Source of the DNA: Lentisphaerota bacterium
GTDB lineage: Bacteria > Verrucomicrobiota > Lentisphaeria > Oligosphaerales > JABHEG01
Assembly: GCA_018676675.1 (NCBI GenBank)
Contig: JABHEG010000196.1
Coordinates: 1-64,000, forward strand
Length of the DNA: 64,000 nucleotides
Direction of reading: 5' to 3'
Position 1 is the stretch's first letter; every line of letters starts with the position of its first letter. Below the pieces are notes generated by a model. That model had not been told where the DNA came from. It was given only the letters and a program-made list of their open reading frames with translations, and did no database searches. The translations under genes and the position numbers were made by a program. Positions 7,477 through 16,852 of this stretch are shown one piece after another.

Positions 7477-10110
7477 CTACAGCTCCTCAATGTCCTTAAC
7501 CACGTTGCTGGTGGCCTTGATCTGATGGAGGTAGCGCTCTTTGTAGATCCGAGTGGCATGGCAAATGGTCCGGGTCGGGCCATCGCTTTCGCCGCTTCCG
7601 TCCGTCCGACAGGCGGTCACCTTGTAGGTGATGTAGTCTTCTCCGGAGAAGTCGATCGTCTCATCCGTGAACGATGGTCCGCTGAGCTTCTCCGCGACCG
7701 TCTCATAGCTCGGCCTGCTCTTGGTGTTGCGGTAGACGTTGTAGCAGATCGCGTCGTCCTCGCATCCTGTCCAGGCCAGTGTCAGCGAACCCGGATCGAC
7801 CCGAAGATCCACAGGAGTGACTACGCGGCTCGTCGGAGGGATATCCTCGAACCGGCAGGTCATGCCAGCTGTGGTGTCGAAGGCGATCCGGTCATCGGAG
7901 ATTCGCTCCACGGCGACCGGCATCCCGTCGGCATCTCGCACGACACCGTTGGCGAGTTGGGGGTAGTGAACACACAGTCTCCCCCCGCAGTTGGCAGTGA
8001 TGGTGATTTCCTCCGCGTGACCACTCTTCCAGGCGGCCCCGACGGTGAAGTTACCCCGAGCCACAAGCCCGTCGAAGCGCCCCTCCTCCCATGCAGCGGG
8101 GAGAGAGGGCAGCAAACTAATGAACCCCTCATGGCTCTGCAGCAGCATCTCGGTGATGCCTGCGGTTCCGCCGAAGTTGCCATCGATCTGGAATGGCGGA
8201 TGGGTATCCCAGAGGTTCGGCAGCGTGCGGGTGCCCAGGAGATTGCGCAGGAGCAAGTAGCTGCGGTCCCCATCGCCGGTCCGGGCCCAGGCGTTGAGCC
8301 GATGTGCGAGGGCCCAACCGGTCGACTCATCCGAGCGCTCGTTGAGGGTCACCTTGGCCGCGTCCATCCAGGCGGGCGTGTCACTCGTGACCAGCGTCCC
8401 GGGCATGAGGGCCACCAGTTGCGAGATGTGCCGGTGGGTGTACTCCCCAATTTCACCGTAGTAGTTCTCTTCCAGGTACTCCTTGATCTGTCCTGACCAA
8501 CCGATGGCGATCGGCGAGTAGTTGTCGATCTGCGCTGTCAGGGCCACGGTCGTCTCGTCCGCTTCTCCGAGAAGCTCGGCTCCGGCGAGCGTGTCCTTCC
8601 CGTTCTCATAGAGCATCTGCTGGTCGAAAGCGCAGCCCACGGTGTGGTAGTAGGCTCCGCCTCGCGTGTAGTGGCCATTGAGCATCTGCTCCGGGGAGGC
8701 GGAGAAAGCCGCAAGATAGGCCCCGTCATACTCCCGCACCGTCCGGGTGAGAAACCGGCTCATGGAGTAGAGGGTCGGGTAGGCCACCTCCTCGAGCACC
8801 TTTGGGTCACGTGTGAAGTCCCAGTAGTCCCAGTACATCTTGGTTGTGAGCCCACCGGTGCCCGGACCGGAATGGGAACCGGGCGTGCCACCCGGCTCGT
8901 AGGGATAGACGGCCGTGCCGACGCACCAGCCGCAGTCATCACCCTCACGGAAATTCTCCGGGTTCTGACGCCGGATGTACTGAACAGCATACGACCGTGC
9001 CTTCTCGCGGAACGCCTGGTTGAGATCGCAGTAAGGGGGAAAGAGCTCTGCCATGTTGGTGGAGAAGACCGGCCAGTAGTTCATCTGTACATTGATGTTG
9101 TGCCAATACCCGCTGCCCCAGGGAGACTGCCCATGACACGTCCAGATGCCCTGAAGGTTCGCGGGAAGACAGCCCTGGCGTGACGACGCGATGAGGAGGT
9201 AGCGTCCGTACTGGTAGTAGAGTGCTTCCAGGTATCCGCTCCTTTCGCCTTTGCCGTAGCGCTCGAGCAGTTCATCGGTGGGCAGGTCGTCACACTCACT
9301 TGTGTTGCCCAAGTCCAGTGAGACGCGACCGAAGATGGCACTGACGTCTTCCTCATGGTCCCTCTTGAGTGCCCCGTAGCCTTTCTCGCGGGCCGCCTCC
9401 ACGACAGCGACAACGCGTTCACGGGGATCGATGGGATCGAGTTTCTTCTTCGGATCGCTCTCGCTGAACACCCGTGTTCCAAGCACGTAGTTGGTGCCGC
9501 AGGAGACAATGACCACCGCCTCGCTGGCATTGCTCACGACAAGGCTTCCGTCTCCGGCCTCCACCGTTCCGTCGGTCTCAAGCCTGAACTGAGCGGCAAA
9601 GAGGATGCCATAGTACTCGAGTTGGCAGTCCATCTCGATGGCATTACCCGAGGCCTTTACCGTGGCCGCCTTTCCCAGAGCACAGTCAGTCTCTTCGTCA
9701 CCGAAGGGGTGCTGAAAAGGAACTTCCGGGGCCAGGGAGAAGGCCAGAGCCCCCGGCTGGTCAGCGGCGAGTTTGACCGCCAGCACCTTGTCCGGATAGG
9801 ACGTGAAGTACTCCCGAGTGTACCGGACGCCACTGGACGTGTACCGGCAATAGGCCGTGGCCGTGTCCAGCATCAGACCTCGTTCATACTCGGAAACGTC
9901 TTTGTGCGGGAAGTGCAGATAGATCTCCGCCGCGTTGGTGAGATTTCGTCGGGTCAGGACGGAGTTCTCGGTGACCTGTATGCGTTCCCGTTCAACCAGC
10001 CCAAAGACGCTGCAGCCAAAGTGGCCGCATCCCAGAGGTAGCGAACAACGCTCCCAGCCTTCATTGCTGTCAGTCGCCGGCGCGGCGTATCTCATGACGA
10101 GGGGTTTCAT
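7477..10110 (-). CDS. Glycoside hydrolase family 95-like (alpha-L-fucosidase/galactosidase type)
   Basis: An 877-residue protein. The N-terminus MRYAAPATD...LPLGCGHFG is the GH95 super-sandwich entry. The signature SSRQGCLPANLQGIW, the asparagine pair in HNINVQMNYW (about residue 340) and DGNFGGTAGITEMLLQSH (about 640) are diagnostic of the alpha/alpha barrel. GH95 enzymes invert alpha-1,2-L-fucosides or related L-galactosides. The ERSDESTGW segment (about 585) carries the expected acidic residues. Residues 775-870 form a fibronectin type III module, an unusual tail for the family. There is no clear signal peptide, so the enzyme may be cytoplasmic. It is the last gene of a minus-strand operon, 68 bp after the ADP-ribosylglycohydrolase. 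Confidence 0.85.
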   Translation of the reverse strand: MKPLVMRYAAPATDSNEGWERCSLPLGCGHFGCSVFGLVERERIQVTENSVLTRRNLTNAAEIYLHFPHKDVSEYERGLMLDTATAYCRYTSSGVRYTREYFTSYPDKVLAVKLAADQPGALAFSLAPEVPFQHPFGDEETDCALGKAATVKASGNAIEMDCQLEYYGILFAAQFRLETDGTVEAGDGSLVVSNASEAVVIVSCGTNYVLGTRVFSESDPKKKLDPIDPRERVVAVVEAAREKGYGALKRDHEEDVSAIFGRVSLDLGNTSECDDLPTDELLERYGKGERSGYLEALYYQYGRYLLIASSRQGCLPANLQGIWTCHGQSPWGSGYWHNINVQMNYWPVFSTNMAELFPPYCDLNQAFREKARSYAVQYIRRQNPENFREGDDCGWCVGTAVYPYEPGGTPGSHSGPGTGGLTTKMYWDYWDFTRDPKVLEEVAYPTLYSMSRFLTRTVREYDGAYLAAFSASPEQMLNGHYTRGGAYYHTVGCAFDQQMLYENGKDTLAGAELLGEADETTVALTAQIDNYSPIAIGWSGQIKEYLEENYYGEIGEYTHRHISQLVALMPGTLVTSDTPAWMDAAKVTLNERSDESTGWALAHRLNAWARTGDGDRSYLLLRNLLGTRTLPNLWDTHPPFQIDGNFGGTAGITEMLLQSHEGFISLLPSLPAAWEEGRFDGLVARGNFTVGAAWKSGHAEEITITANCGGRLCVHYPQLANGVVRDADGMPVAVERISDDRIAFDTTAGMTCRFEDIPPTSRVVTPVDLRVDPGSLTLAWTGCEDDAICYNVYRNTKSRPSYETVAEKLSGPSFTDETIDFSGEDYITYKVTACRTDGSGESDGPTRTICHATRIYKERYLHQIKATSNVVKDIEEL

Positions 10111-10178
10111 ACCAACTCTTCTTCTCGATTGGGGTGGGCTTGCGACAATGCTCTGTGCGAAGACCGCACAGTCCCGCT

Positions 10179-11486
10179 CTACGCATTGCCGAACACGCGA
10201 CCGGCTTGGGCACTAAAACGCTGCACGGCTTCGCCGATGGCGAACTCCGGCTGATCGTTCATATAGGTAAGGACCTTGCCGTTGAATGAAGTCGTCCAAT
10301 GCTGCGGGATTCCCGCAGCGCCGACGATCGCCCCGCAGAGACTGCCGGCGGTGGCCGCGGTGCAGTCGTTATCGAGCCCCATGGCCACGGTTTCGGAGAT
10401 CACCTTGGTGAAATCTCGGCGCCCGATGGTCAAGCCCCAGATGGTAAGGCATGCATTGTTGATCGTGTGCACACCACTCATGCCGGCGAATTCCCGATCG
10501 ACGGTTTCTCTCGCGATCTTGTAGTCCGTGATCTCGGACGCAGTGTCCAGGGCCCAGCGCACGGCCCTGGCGGTGGCGCAGTCAGCCGGGATCTCGGTCA
10601 GACCGATCTCCAGAGCCTCGATCGGGTCGTCGACGGCAAAGGCAGCACTGATAGCCGCCGCGAAGAACATCTCGCCGTAGATCCCGTTCCTGCGATGGCT
10701 CAAGAATGCGTCGCGCCAGGCGAGTTCGGCCGCCCTTTCCGGCCAGCCTGGGGCCAGGTAACCCCACGGATCGGAGCGGATGTCCGCGCCGATCCATTCG
10801 CAGTATGGGTTGTCAATCGAACCGGCTTCCTCCGCCGGGATGCCCTTGCGCAAGTTGGCAAGAGCAACCGCCTCAGCTGTGCAGGCCATCGGCAGGTACT
10901 TGAGCCAGGCGGCTCCCACGTCCGCCACCGAGAAGTCCGGACCATAGTCCTCCAGGATCAGGAGGCCGAGCAGTGTATAGGTCACATCGTCGTCAACCGG
11001 TACACCGTCCATGCCGCCGCGGGTGTAGGCATCGCGGCGGCTCTTGCCGTACCGGAGCTGGTGCCGTTCGGGGATCTCGGACCAGTAATCGACCGGCGGG
11101 AACGCGTCCCCAATCTCGGTGGCCCAGCTTGCCATCTTGTCGATCGGCCAGAACTCCACCGGAGCTCCCAGGGTACACCCCGCGAACCGGCCGAGAAGCG
11201 CGCCCTCTACGCGCTCAGCGTAGCGCACAGTGTCAAGAGCATCCCACAGCCGACGTGGCCCGGCCGGTCGCAGCGTCTGGATCTCGGCGAGGCCAGACGG
11301 TTCCTTGCGGGCGAGCGCTTCGTCTACGGGCAGGCTCTCAATTTCACTCAGCGCAGCTTGGAGAGCAGCTCCGGCCTTCGCCAGGATCGCTTCGATGTTG
11401 TCGGCACCGTATTCGTGCTTCAGCTGGCTCTGCAGGCGAAGTTGTTTGCTGAGATGAACGAAATTGGGGAGAGATGGGTAACTCAT
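10179..11486 (-). CDS. ADP-ribosylglycohydrolase family protein
   Basis: A 435-residue protein starting at ATG 11486 (MSYPSLPNF), preceded by AAGGG; a longer in-frame extension looks non-coding. The family (PF03747) motifs are GRFAGCTLGAPVEFW near residue 97 (family GxxxGDxxGxPxE), DDDVTYTLLGL near 162 (first metal-binding aspartates) and GLDNDCTAATAGSLCGA near 370 (second metal site). Known members remove ADP-ribose from proteins or small molecules with two Mg2+ ions; related proteins may hydrolyse other N-glycosidic bonds. It lies 29 bp downstream of a beta-helix protein and 68 bp upstream of a GH95 enzyme. That context suggests a glycosidic substrate in glycan catabolism rather than regulation, which is an inference. 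Confidence 0.8.
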   Translation of the reverse strand: MSYPSLPNFVHLSKQLRLQSQLKHEYGADNIEAILAKAGAALQAALSEIESLPVDEALARKEPSGLAEIQTLRPAGPRRLWDALDTVRYAERVEGALLGRFAGCTLGAPVEFWPIDKMASWATEIGDAFPPVDYWSEIPERHQLRYGKSRRDAYTRGGMDGVPVDDDVTYTLLGLLILEDYGPDFSVADVGAAWLKYLPMACTAEAVALANLRKGIPAEEAGSIDNPYCEWIGADIRSDPWGYLAPGWPERAAELAWRDAFLSHRRNGIYGEMFFAAAISAAFAVDDPIEALEIGLTEIPADCATARAVRWALDTASEITDYKIARETVDREFAGMSGVHTINNACLTIWGLTIGRRDFTKVISETVAMGLDNDCTAATAGSLCGAIVGAAGIPQHWTTSFNGKVLTYMNDQPEFAIGEAVQRFSAQAGRVFGNA

Positions 11487-11515
11487 GGAAGCCCTTTCGT
11501 CGACGGCTGTCCGGA

Positions 11516-13933
11516 TTAGTGATCCAGCGCGTGGTGAAGTCTCAGCTTCCCCAGGAACTCCGAAGTGAGCGTGACGCCTTCCTCCTTGCACTGCTCCAGG
11601 ATCCTGTTCCCGAGGGCCGTGTTGAGGTGGAAGTGCCGCACCGCCCCATTGAGCGTCAGGAAGCCGATGCGGTCCACCATTCCAGGAGCAGCCTGACCGT
11701 TCACGACGGGTGCATGGACCGTGCAGTTGGTGAACCGCGTCCCCAGGGTGCTGTCCACATTATACAGGACATCAGACACCCCTTTGACATTCGGGCGGAA
11801 GCGGCAGTCGTTGAATACGAGCTCGCCGCGCAAAGCTGGTGTTGACAGCGTGTTGACGGTGCAACGTTCGAAAAACGCGCGCACGGCACAGTTCCCGAAG
11901 TAGGCGCTGACATTTTCACAGTCGGTGAAGCGGACCGTCGGGAAGAGTCCGGCCCCCTCTCCGTAGTCCACGACGTCCTTTCCACCGATGAGCAGATGCA
12001 CGCTGCCGGTGTCGTCCGGACGTTCAGGAGTGAGGGCTTCAAGCTGCACATTGTCACATACCAGCGCACAATTTGCGTCGAAGCTTGCGTCATCACACCC
12101 GCCCGGGCGCACAAGGCTGTAGTGATAGGGGTTGGGGATTCGGAGAAGGCGCACGCCCTGTTCTCGCCCCTCAACCCGGATGTCTCTGAACTCGATACGT
12201 TGCGGGAAGAAGAGAGGGCCGCCATCGCTGGTTTTGGAGAACGGCACGGTGGTCATGAGCCAACAGCTGGCGGTCGAGTCCGGTGCGGCACGATAGTCGA
12301 CCGTCATGTCCTCGATCTGGATGCTTCGGGCATACCCAATCGGGTACTTGTAGTCGATATCCCTCATGCCGTAGCTGAGCACGGATGCGCCCCCGTTCCC
12401 GGTTGGGACAAGGGTGCACCCCCTGAGCCGGACGCGACCATCCCACTTAGCCCCATAGTCCGGTCGGAAGGTGATGAACCTGGTGCCGTGGCGCGTTGTG
12501 TTGTCAACGAAGAGGTCGCCGCCCCCCGTGACCGATATGCCTTTGAAGCCCACGATGCAGTCACTGATGTAGAGGTTCCAGCAGTGGAAATGCACATCAA
12601 TGCGATTGAGGCGGCACCCTTCAATGCGGAAGTTCTTGTTCAGATTCGTGCCGAAGACGCCCCAGGACACCCATCCTGCCTCGGCGGTCAGGTTGCGGAA
12701 CGTGCAGTTCAGCATGCGCGCCCCGCCCAAACCGTAGGTCCCATGCGCCACGGACTTCGCCTTGTCGCCTCGATTCTGTTCCCACGGCATGCAGCGAATA
12801 TTCTCAAGCGTCACGTCATAGACGCCCTGCAACACGTAGAAACCGCAGCGTGGCTCAATGGAGACATCACGCCGCCCCTTCTCGAGTCCCATCCACTGCT
12901 GGCGCACGATCGTTCGGCTGCGCCGGATCTTGATGCCGTGCTGGTAGTAGCCCTTGCCGCCCGTGACGGGCGTGTCTCCGGAAAAGTAGAAACCGCCGCC
13001 TTCGACGATGAGGTAGGTGTCGTTGCAAGGCGTGGCCTTGATCGATGTGAGGTCCTTGAATTCCCAGGCGATGTCCCCGATGATACGCCCCTCCTCTTCG
13101 ACATAGAAAAAGTCCTCGCGCGCCCATCCTTTGTTATTAGCGTAGCCGGCACGTATGCCGATGCGATCGCTCGAGTCAGACACCGTGACGAGGTGACCTG
13201 CGTACTCCGCGAGTTCGGGGATGATCTGTACCCCCGGACGGATTCGTTTGAGGAGTGCTGCTTTCAGCTCTGCATCGGTGGTCAGGTCCTTGGTCGGCTC
13301 ATCGTTGTTGATCGAGAAACGGGGCTGCCTCCTGTCGTTGAATCTCTCGTCGATGTGGAATGTCGTGTTACCCCAGGACACGTTGGTCGTGATAGGGATA
13401 TTGTTGGTTTCCTTGATCCAGAACTCGCCGCTGAGATTCACGACCGGAAGCCGATGGCTGCTGGCATAATGATGCGCCCGTTTGATCTGGACCCCATCAT
13501 CGCTCCCGCCATCACCCACGGCACCGAACATCCGATAATTCACCGCCTCCCGCTCCAGCAGGACGGCAACGCGTCCGTTTCCCAGCGCAATGACATCCGC
13601 ACCGTTGGGGCCAAGCTCCGGACTCTCCTTCTGCACCCGGTACAGCGCACCGCCACCGTCGCCCGCTTCATGGAACCCCGTCGTGGATGCCAGTACGCCA
13701 TCCTGCCAGGCTGTCCGTGACTTCAACGCCTCAACCGTTGGGTAGGCTTGCACGGTCGTCTCCGGACCAGCGGCGTTCGGTGTCATCGGGGCCTCCTGAG
13801 CAGGAGATGTCAAGTAAGGAAGTGCAACCACAGCAGCAGCGCCGAGGGCCACCCACGCGTTGCGCCGATAAATTCGGGGAGTACGAACGTTGAAATACGC
13901 CAAAATAGCCTCCAAGCAGTTCTGTTTCCCCAT
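11516..13933 (-). CDS. Pectate-lyase-like right-handed beta-helix protein
   Basis: An 805-residue protein with a basic N-terminus and a hydrophobic segment at about residues 27-45 (probable signal anchor or signal peptide). Residues 130-145 (MFGAVGDGGSDD) match the start of the Pectate_lyase_3/tail-spike family (PF12708), followed by some 550 residues of short beta-rich repeats with many N-C-x-F and x-C-x-L turns typical of a parallel beta-helix. Such proteins cleave or bind polysaccharides (polygalacturonate, alginate, exopolysaccharide). No specific catalytic triad could be assigned. It is the first gene of an operon with the ADP-ribosylglycohydrolase (29-bp gap) and GH95 enzyme. The ribosome site before ATG 13933 is weak, so an internal start is possible. 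Confidence 0.6.
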   Translation of the reverse strand: MGKQNCLEAILAYFNVRTPRIYRRNAWVALGAAAVVALPYLTSPAQEAPMTPNAAGPETTVQAYPTVEALKSRTAWQDGVLASTTGFHEAGDGGGALYRVQKESPELGPNGADVIALGNGRVAVLLEREAVNYRMFGAVGDGGSDDGVQIKRAHHYASSHRLPVVNLSGEFWIKETNNIPITTNVSWGNTTFHIDERFNDRRQPRFSINNDEPTKDLTTDAELKAALLKRIRPGVQIIPELAEYAGHLVTVSDSSDRIGIRAGYANNKGWAREDFFYVEEEGRIIGDIAWEFKDLTSIKATPCNDTYLIVEGGGFYFSGDTPVTGGKGYYQHGIKIRRSRTIVRQQWMGLEKGRRDVSIEPRCGFYVLQGVYDVTLENIRCMPWEQNRGDKAKSVAHGTYGLGGARMLNCTFRNLTAEAGWVSWGVFGTNLNKNFRIEGCRLNRIDVHFHCWNLYISDCIVGFKGISVTGGGDLFVDNTTRHGTRFITFRPDYGAKWDGRVRLRGCTLVPTGNGGASVLSYGMRDIDYKYPIGYARSIQIEDMTVDYRAAPDSTASCWLMTTVPFSKTSDGGPLFFPQRIEFRDIRVEGREQGVRLLRIPNPYHYSLVRPGGCDDASFDANCALVCDNVQLEALTPERPDDTGSVHLLIGGKDVVDYGEGAGLFPTVRFTDCENVSAYFGNCAVRAFFERCTVNTLSTPALRGELVFNDCRFRPNVKGVSDVLYNVDSTLGTRFTNCTVHAPVVNGQAAPGMVDRIGFLTLNGAVRHFHLNTALGNRILEQCKEEGVTLTSEFLGKLRLHHALDH

Positions 13934-14473
13934 ACCCTACTGCCACACTTGCGACAAGCGAAACGTCACTCTCCCAAGCGGAACTGGGGACGCAGATGCG
14001 GAATCCCAGGTGACACGGCAGCTCCTACCGGAGGTCGGTAAAGGGACTCTATTTCCTCTGCGGGGAGCATGCAGCCCCACAGCCCCAGGGGCGTTGTTCG
14101 AGGGATCCGTTCGCAGGGAGGAGAGAGTAGGGTTCGAGACCATGGGTACCGGGCCCGATTCATGGGGATGAGAGTGATCCCGGAGTTTCCCGAACGAACA
14201 ACACAGGTCGTTACCGAATGCCCCTGGCGAACAGGAGTCGCACGGTGGACACAGTATGGCCGATCCCGGGCAGACAGGTTACTATAGTCCGCTGTCAGAT
14301 AGCTCCAGGCGATAGGCCGAGGAGAACGGGCAGGCCTCAGTCACAGGACCGCAACCGATGGCAGAGAGCACCATCGACCGCCAAGGCCCTCCATGTTGTC
14401 AGCGACATCAATTCACGGGGTCAGCAATGTCGTTGTTTCCTGCCGTCGTCCCCGAAACAGGAGAATGCAGAGC
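13934..14473. other. Intergenic region between divergent genes
   Basis: About 540 bases separate the beta-helix operon from the sulfatase. Short open frames here lack ribosome sites and any recognisable family. It must hold the promoters for both directions, but I see no convincing sigma-70 boxes or operator. Confidence 0.4.
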
Positions 14474-16351
14474 ATGAAGAAGAGACAACTCACCCAGATT
14501 GTCAGGCTATGTGCAGGCGCTCTTTGCCTGTGGAGTGTGCGGGCCACAGCAGAAAGCGCGGCGCTCAAAGGAAGTAGCCCCAACATCATCCTGGTGATGA
14601 CCGATGACCAAGGCTATGGCGACTTGGGGTGTCACGGCCATCCCTACCTCAAGACCCCCAATCTCGACAGACTGTACGCCCAGAGCACACGTTTCACCGA
14701 CTTTCACGTCAGCCCCACGTGCGCCCCTACTCGAGCCGCCTTGATGTCGGGCCGAGCCCCCTTCAAGAACGGGGTCACTCACACTATCCTCGAGCGAGAC
14801 AGAATGACCCTCAAAGCCACCACCATCGCTCAAGTGCTCAAGACAGCGGGATACGCCACCGGCATCTTCGGCAAGTGGCACCTGGGCGACGAGGATCCCT
14901 ACCAGCCGCACAATCGAGGCTTTGATGAGACCTTCATTCACGGAGCAGGCGGCATTGGCCAGAACTTCCCCGGCGCTCAGGGCGATGCTCCCGGCACGAG
15001 CTACTTTGATCCCATCATCAAGCACAACAATCGCTTTGTGAAAACTGATGGCTATTGCACGGACGTCTTCTTCAAACAGACCCTGGCCTGGATCGAGGAG
15101 CGGAAGGACAGCGGGAAACCGTTCTTCGCCTACCTCCCCACTAACGCCCCCCATGGCCCCTTCCATGTGGAGCAACGCTACAAGGATGTGTACAAAGACA
15201 AGTGCGCGGACCAGACAGCCGCCTTCTTCGGGATGATCGCCAACATTGATGAGAACATGGGCGTGCTGATGCAGAAGCTCGATGCGTGGGAGCTCACAGA
15301 TAACACCCTCCTCATCTTTATGACGGACAATGGCAGCGCGAAAGGAAGCAGAATCTACAACGCAGGCATGAAAGGCGGCAAAGGCTCCCCCCACGAAGGA
15401 GGCTCGCGGGTACCGCTTTTCATGCGCTGGCCCGGGAAGCTCAAGCCCGGTCTCGTTGTGGATCGTCTCGCTCGCCATATTGATCTCTTCCCAACGCTTG
15501 CCGGAATCGCCGGTGCCCCTATTCCGGAAGGGCTTGAGCTTGACGGCCGGAGTCTCCTCCCGCTGATCCGGGATCCTCAGGCCCCATGGACGGACCGGAA
15601 TCTCTTCTTCCACACCGGTCGATGGAAAAAGAAGGGCGCCCCGGGAAGATGGGGAAAGGGCAACACCGATCCCGACCAGGCCAAGTACAAGGGCTTTGCT
15701 GTCCGCAACGAGAAGTGGCGCCTGGTAGGGAACGCTCTCTACGATATCGAGCAAGATCCCGCACAGACGAAAGACGTCGCTCAGGAACATCCGAAAGTGG
15801 CGAGCGAAATGCTCAAAGCCTTTGACACATGGTGGGACGAGGTCAGGCCGCTGATGGTCAATGAAGACGCTCCGCTGGATACGGGCAAGCCGTTCATAGA
15901 GCAATTCGAGAAGCAGAGACGGGCAACGGGTATACCCGGGATGAAGGCGAAGACGGCCAAGCCATCCGCGGAAGGCGTCATCTGCCTGTTGGCGGCCAAT
16001 GCGGAGCTTGTCGGGCGCACGCTCTTCTTCAACAGAAAACGGAACGACATCGGGCGTTGGACCAACCCGAATGACAGGCTGGAATGGAAAATCGTGGGCG
16101 CACAGAAAGGGACATATGCTGTGACCTTCACTTACGGGTCACCCGACCCGTCCAATACCTATGTCATTTCCGCCGGGTCAGCCTCGCTGCAGGGAAAAAC
16201 CGAGAACACCGGCGCATTTGACAAGCACACCCCCTTCGCGCTCGGGACGCTGGACCTCCTCGGCGGGGACGTTCTGCTGTCAATCAAAGCAGGCCCCGGC
16301 ATGAAGGGCGCGCTCATGAACTTCAAGGAGCTCCGACTGGAACCAAAGTAG
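14474..16351 (+). CDS. Secreted type I sulfatase (arylsulfatase family)
   Basis: A 625-residue protein started at ATG 14474 because AGGAGA lies 9 nt upstream; an ATG three codons earlier is too close to it. Residues 1-28 are a signal peptide. The sulfatase core has metal aspartates in VMTDDQGYGDLG (44-45) and the formylglycine signature CAPTRAALMSG with Cys83, which needs conversion by a formylglycine-generating enzyme. Further family marks are GKWHLG, the TDNG box and the GGSRVPLF stretch. Residues 500-625 are an extra beta-rich tail that may bind glycan. The enzyme would hydrolyse sulfate esters on a polysaccharide in the periplasm or outside. The only maturase gene seen nearby (3647) is dead, so maturation must come from elsewhere. 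Confidence 0.88.
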   Translation: MKKRQLTQIVRLCAGALCLWSVRATAESAALKGSSPNIILVMTDDQGYGDLGCHGHPYLKTPNLDRLYAQSTRFTDFHVSPTCAPTRAALMSGRAPFKNGVTHTILERDRMTLKATTIAQVLKTAGYATGIFGKWHLGDEDPYQPHNRGFDETFIHGAGGIGQNFPGAQGDAPGTSYFDPIIKHNNRFVKTDGYCTDVFFKQTLAWIEERKDSGKPFFAYLPTNAPHGPFHVEQRYKDVYKDKCADQTAAFFGMIANIDENMGVLMQKLDAWELTDNTLLIFMTDNGSAKGSRIYNAGMKGGKGSPHEGGSRVPLFMRWPGKLKPGLVVDRLARHIDLFPTLAGIAGAPIPEGLELDGRSLLPLIRDPQAPWTDRNLFFHTGRWKKKGAPGRWGKGNTDPDQAKYKGFAVRNEKWRLVGNALYDIEQDPAQTKDVAQEHPKVASEMLKAFDTWWDEVRPLMVNEDAPLDTGKPFIEQFEKQRRATGIPGMKAKTAKPSAEGVICLLAANAELVGRTLFFNRKRNDIGRWTNPNDRLEWKIVGAQKGTYAVTFTYGSPDPSNTYVISAGSASLQGKTENTGAFDKHTPFALGTLDLLGGDVLLSIKAGPGMKGALMNFKELRLEPK

Positions 16352-16852
16352 GCCGTCCTTGTCCGCAAGCGCATGGAGGCTGGGCAACGGTGCGTTGACA
16401 GTGGCGCGTGTTTGCGCCGAGGCACGACAATCGCGAGCGGTCGCTAACACGATGCCGAGGCGGCGCGGTCTGACTTGGCCAGATCCACTTAGACCGCTTG
16501 TTCTCTGTATGGAAGATGCCTGTCATTGATTTTGACAGCTGTCAGTTGCACCTTTGCCAGTTGCATACCAATGACTTCCGACGTGGGGTGTAGCATCTGA
16601 TCCCAGGGCTGATTGTCTTCACTGGATCCTCGCCGTCGTCTGCATGTCATCCTGAAGCGTGAGGGTGAAAGCACGCCCGTCGTCGCCCTCCCCCGCCGCC
16701 GAGGGGCTCTGAGGCATAAAAGAGGCAACAGAGCAAGCGAACACTACATTGCCGGAAAGACTCACATTATGGATGGTCCAGAAGAACGGGGCAGGTCAGA
16801 ACTATCTCGGATCAGACATACGAACTCGCATTCCGAGAAGAGGATGTGCCAG
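16352..16852. other. Intergenic region with a perfect 12-bp palindrome
   Basis: No gene is supported in these 500 bases. TGACAGCTGTCA at 16533-16544 is a perfect palindrome flanked by TGTCATTGATTT and CAGTTGCA, with a related CAGTTGCA half-motif repeated shortly after. It is a candidate operator for the beta-helix gene, about 310 bases upstream of its start. Confidence 0.35.

Noticed and set aside
11996-13720. Long plus-strand frame (574 codons) opposite the beta-helix gene
   Set aside because: Mirror of the minus-strand gene in GC-rich DNA with no recognisable domain.
14507-15904. Minus-strand frame of 465 codons opposite the first sulfatase
   Set aside because: Shadow of the sulfatase reading frame with no domain or start context.
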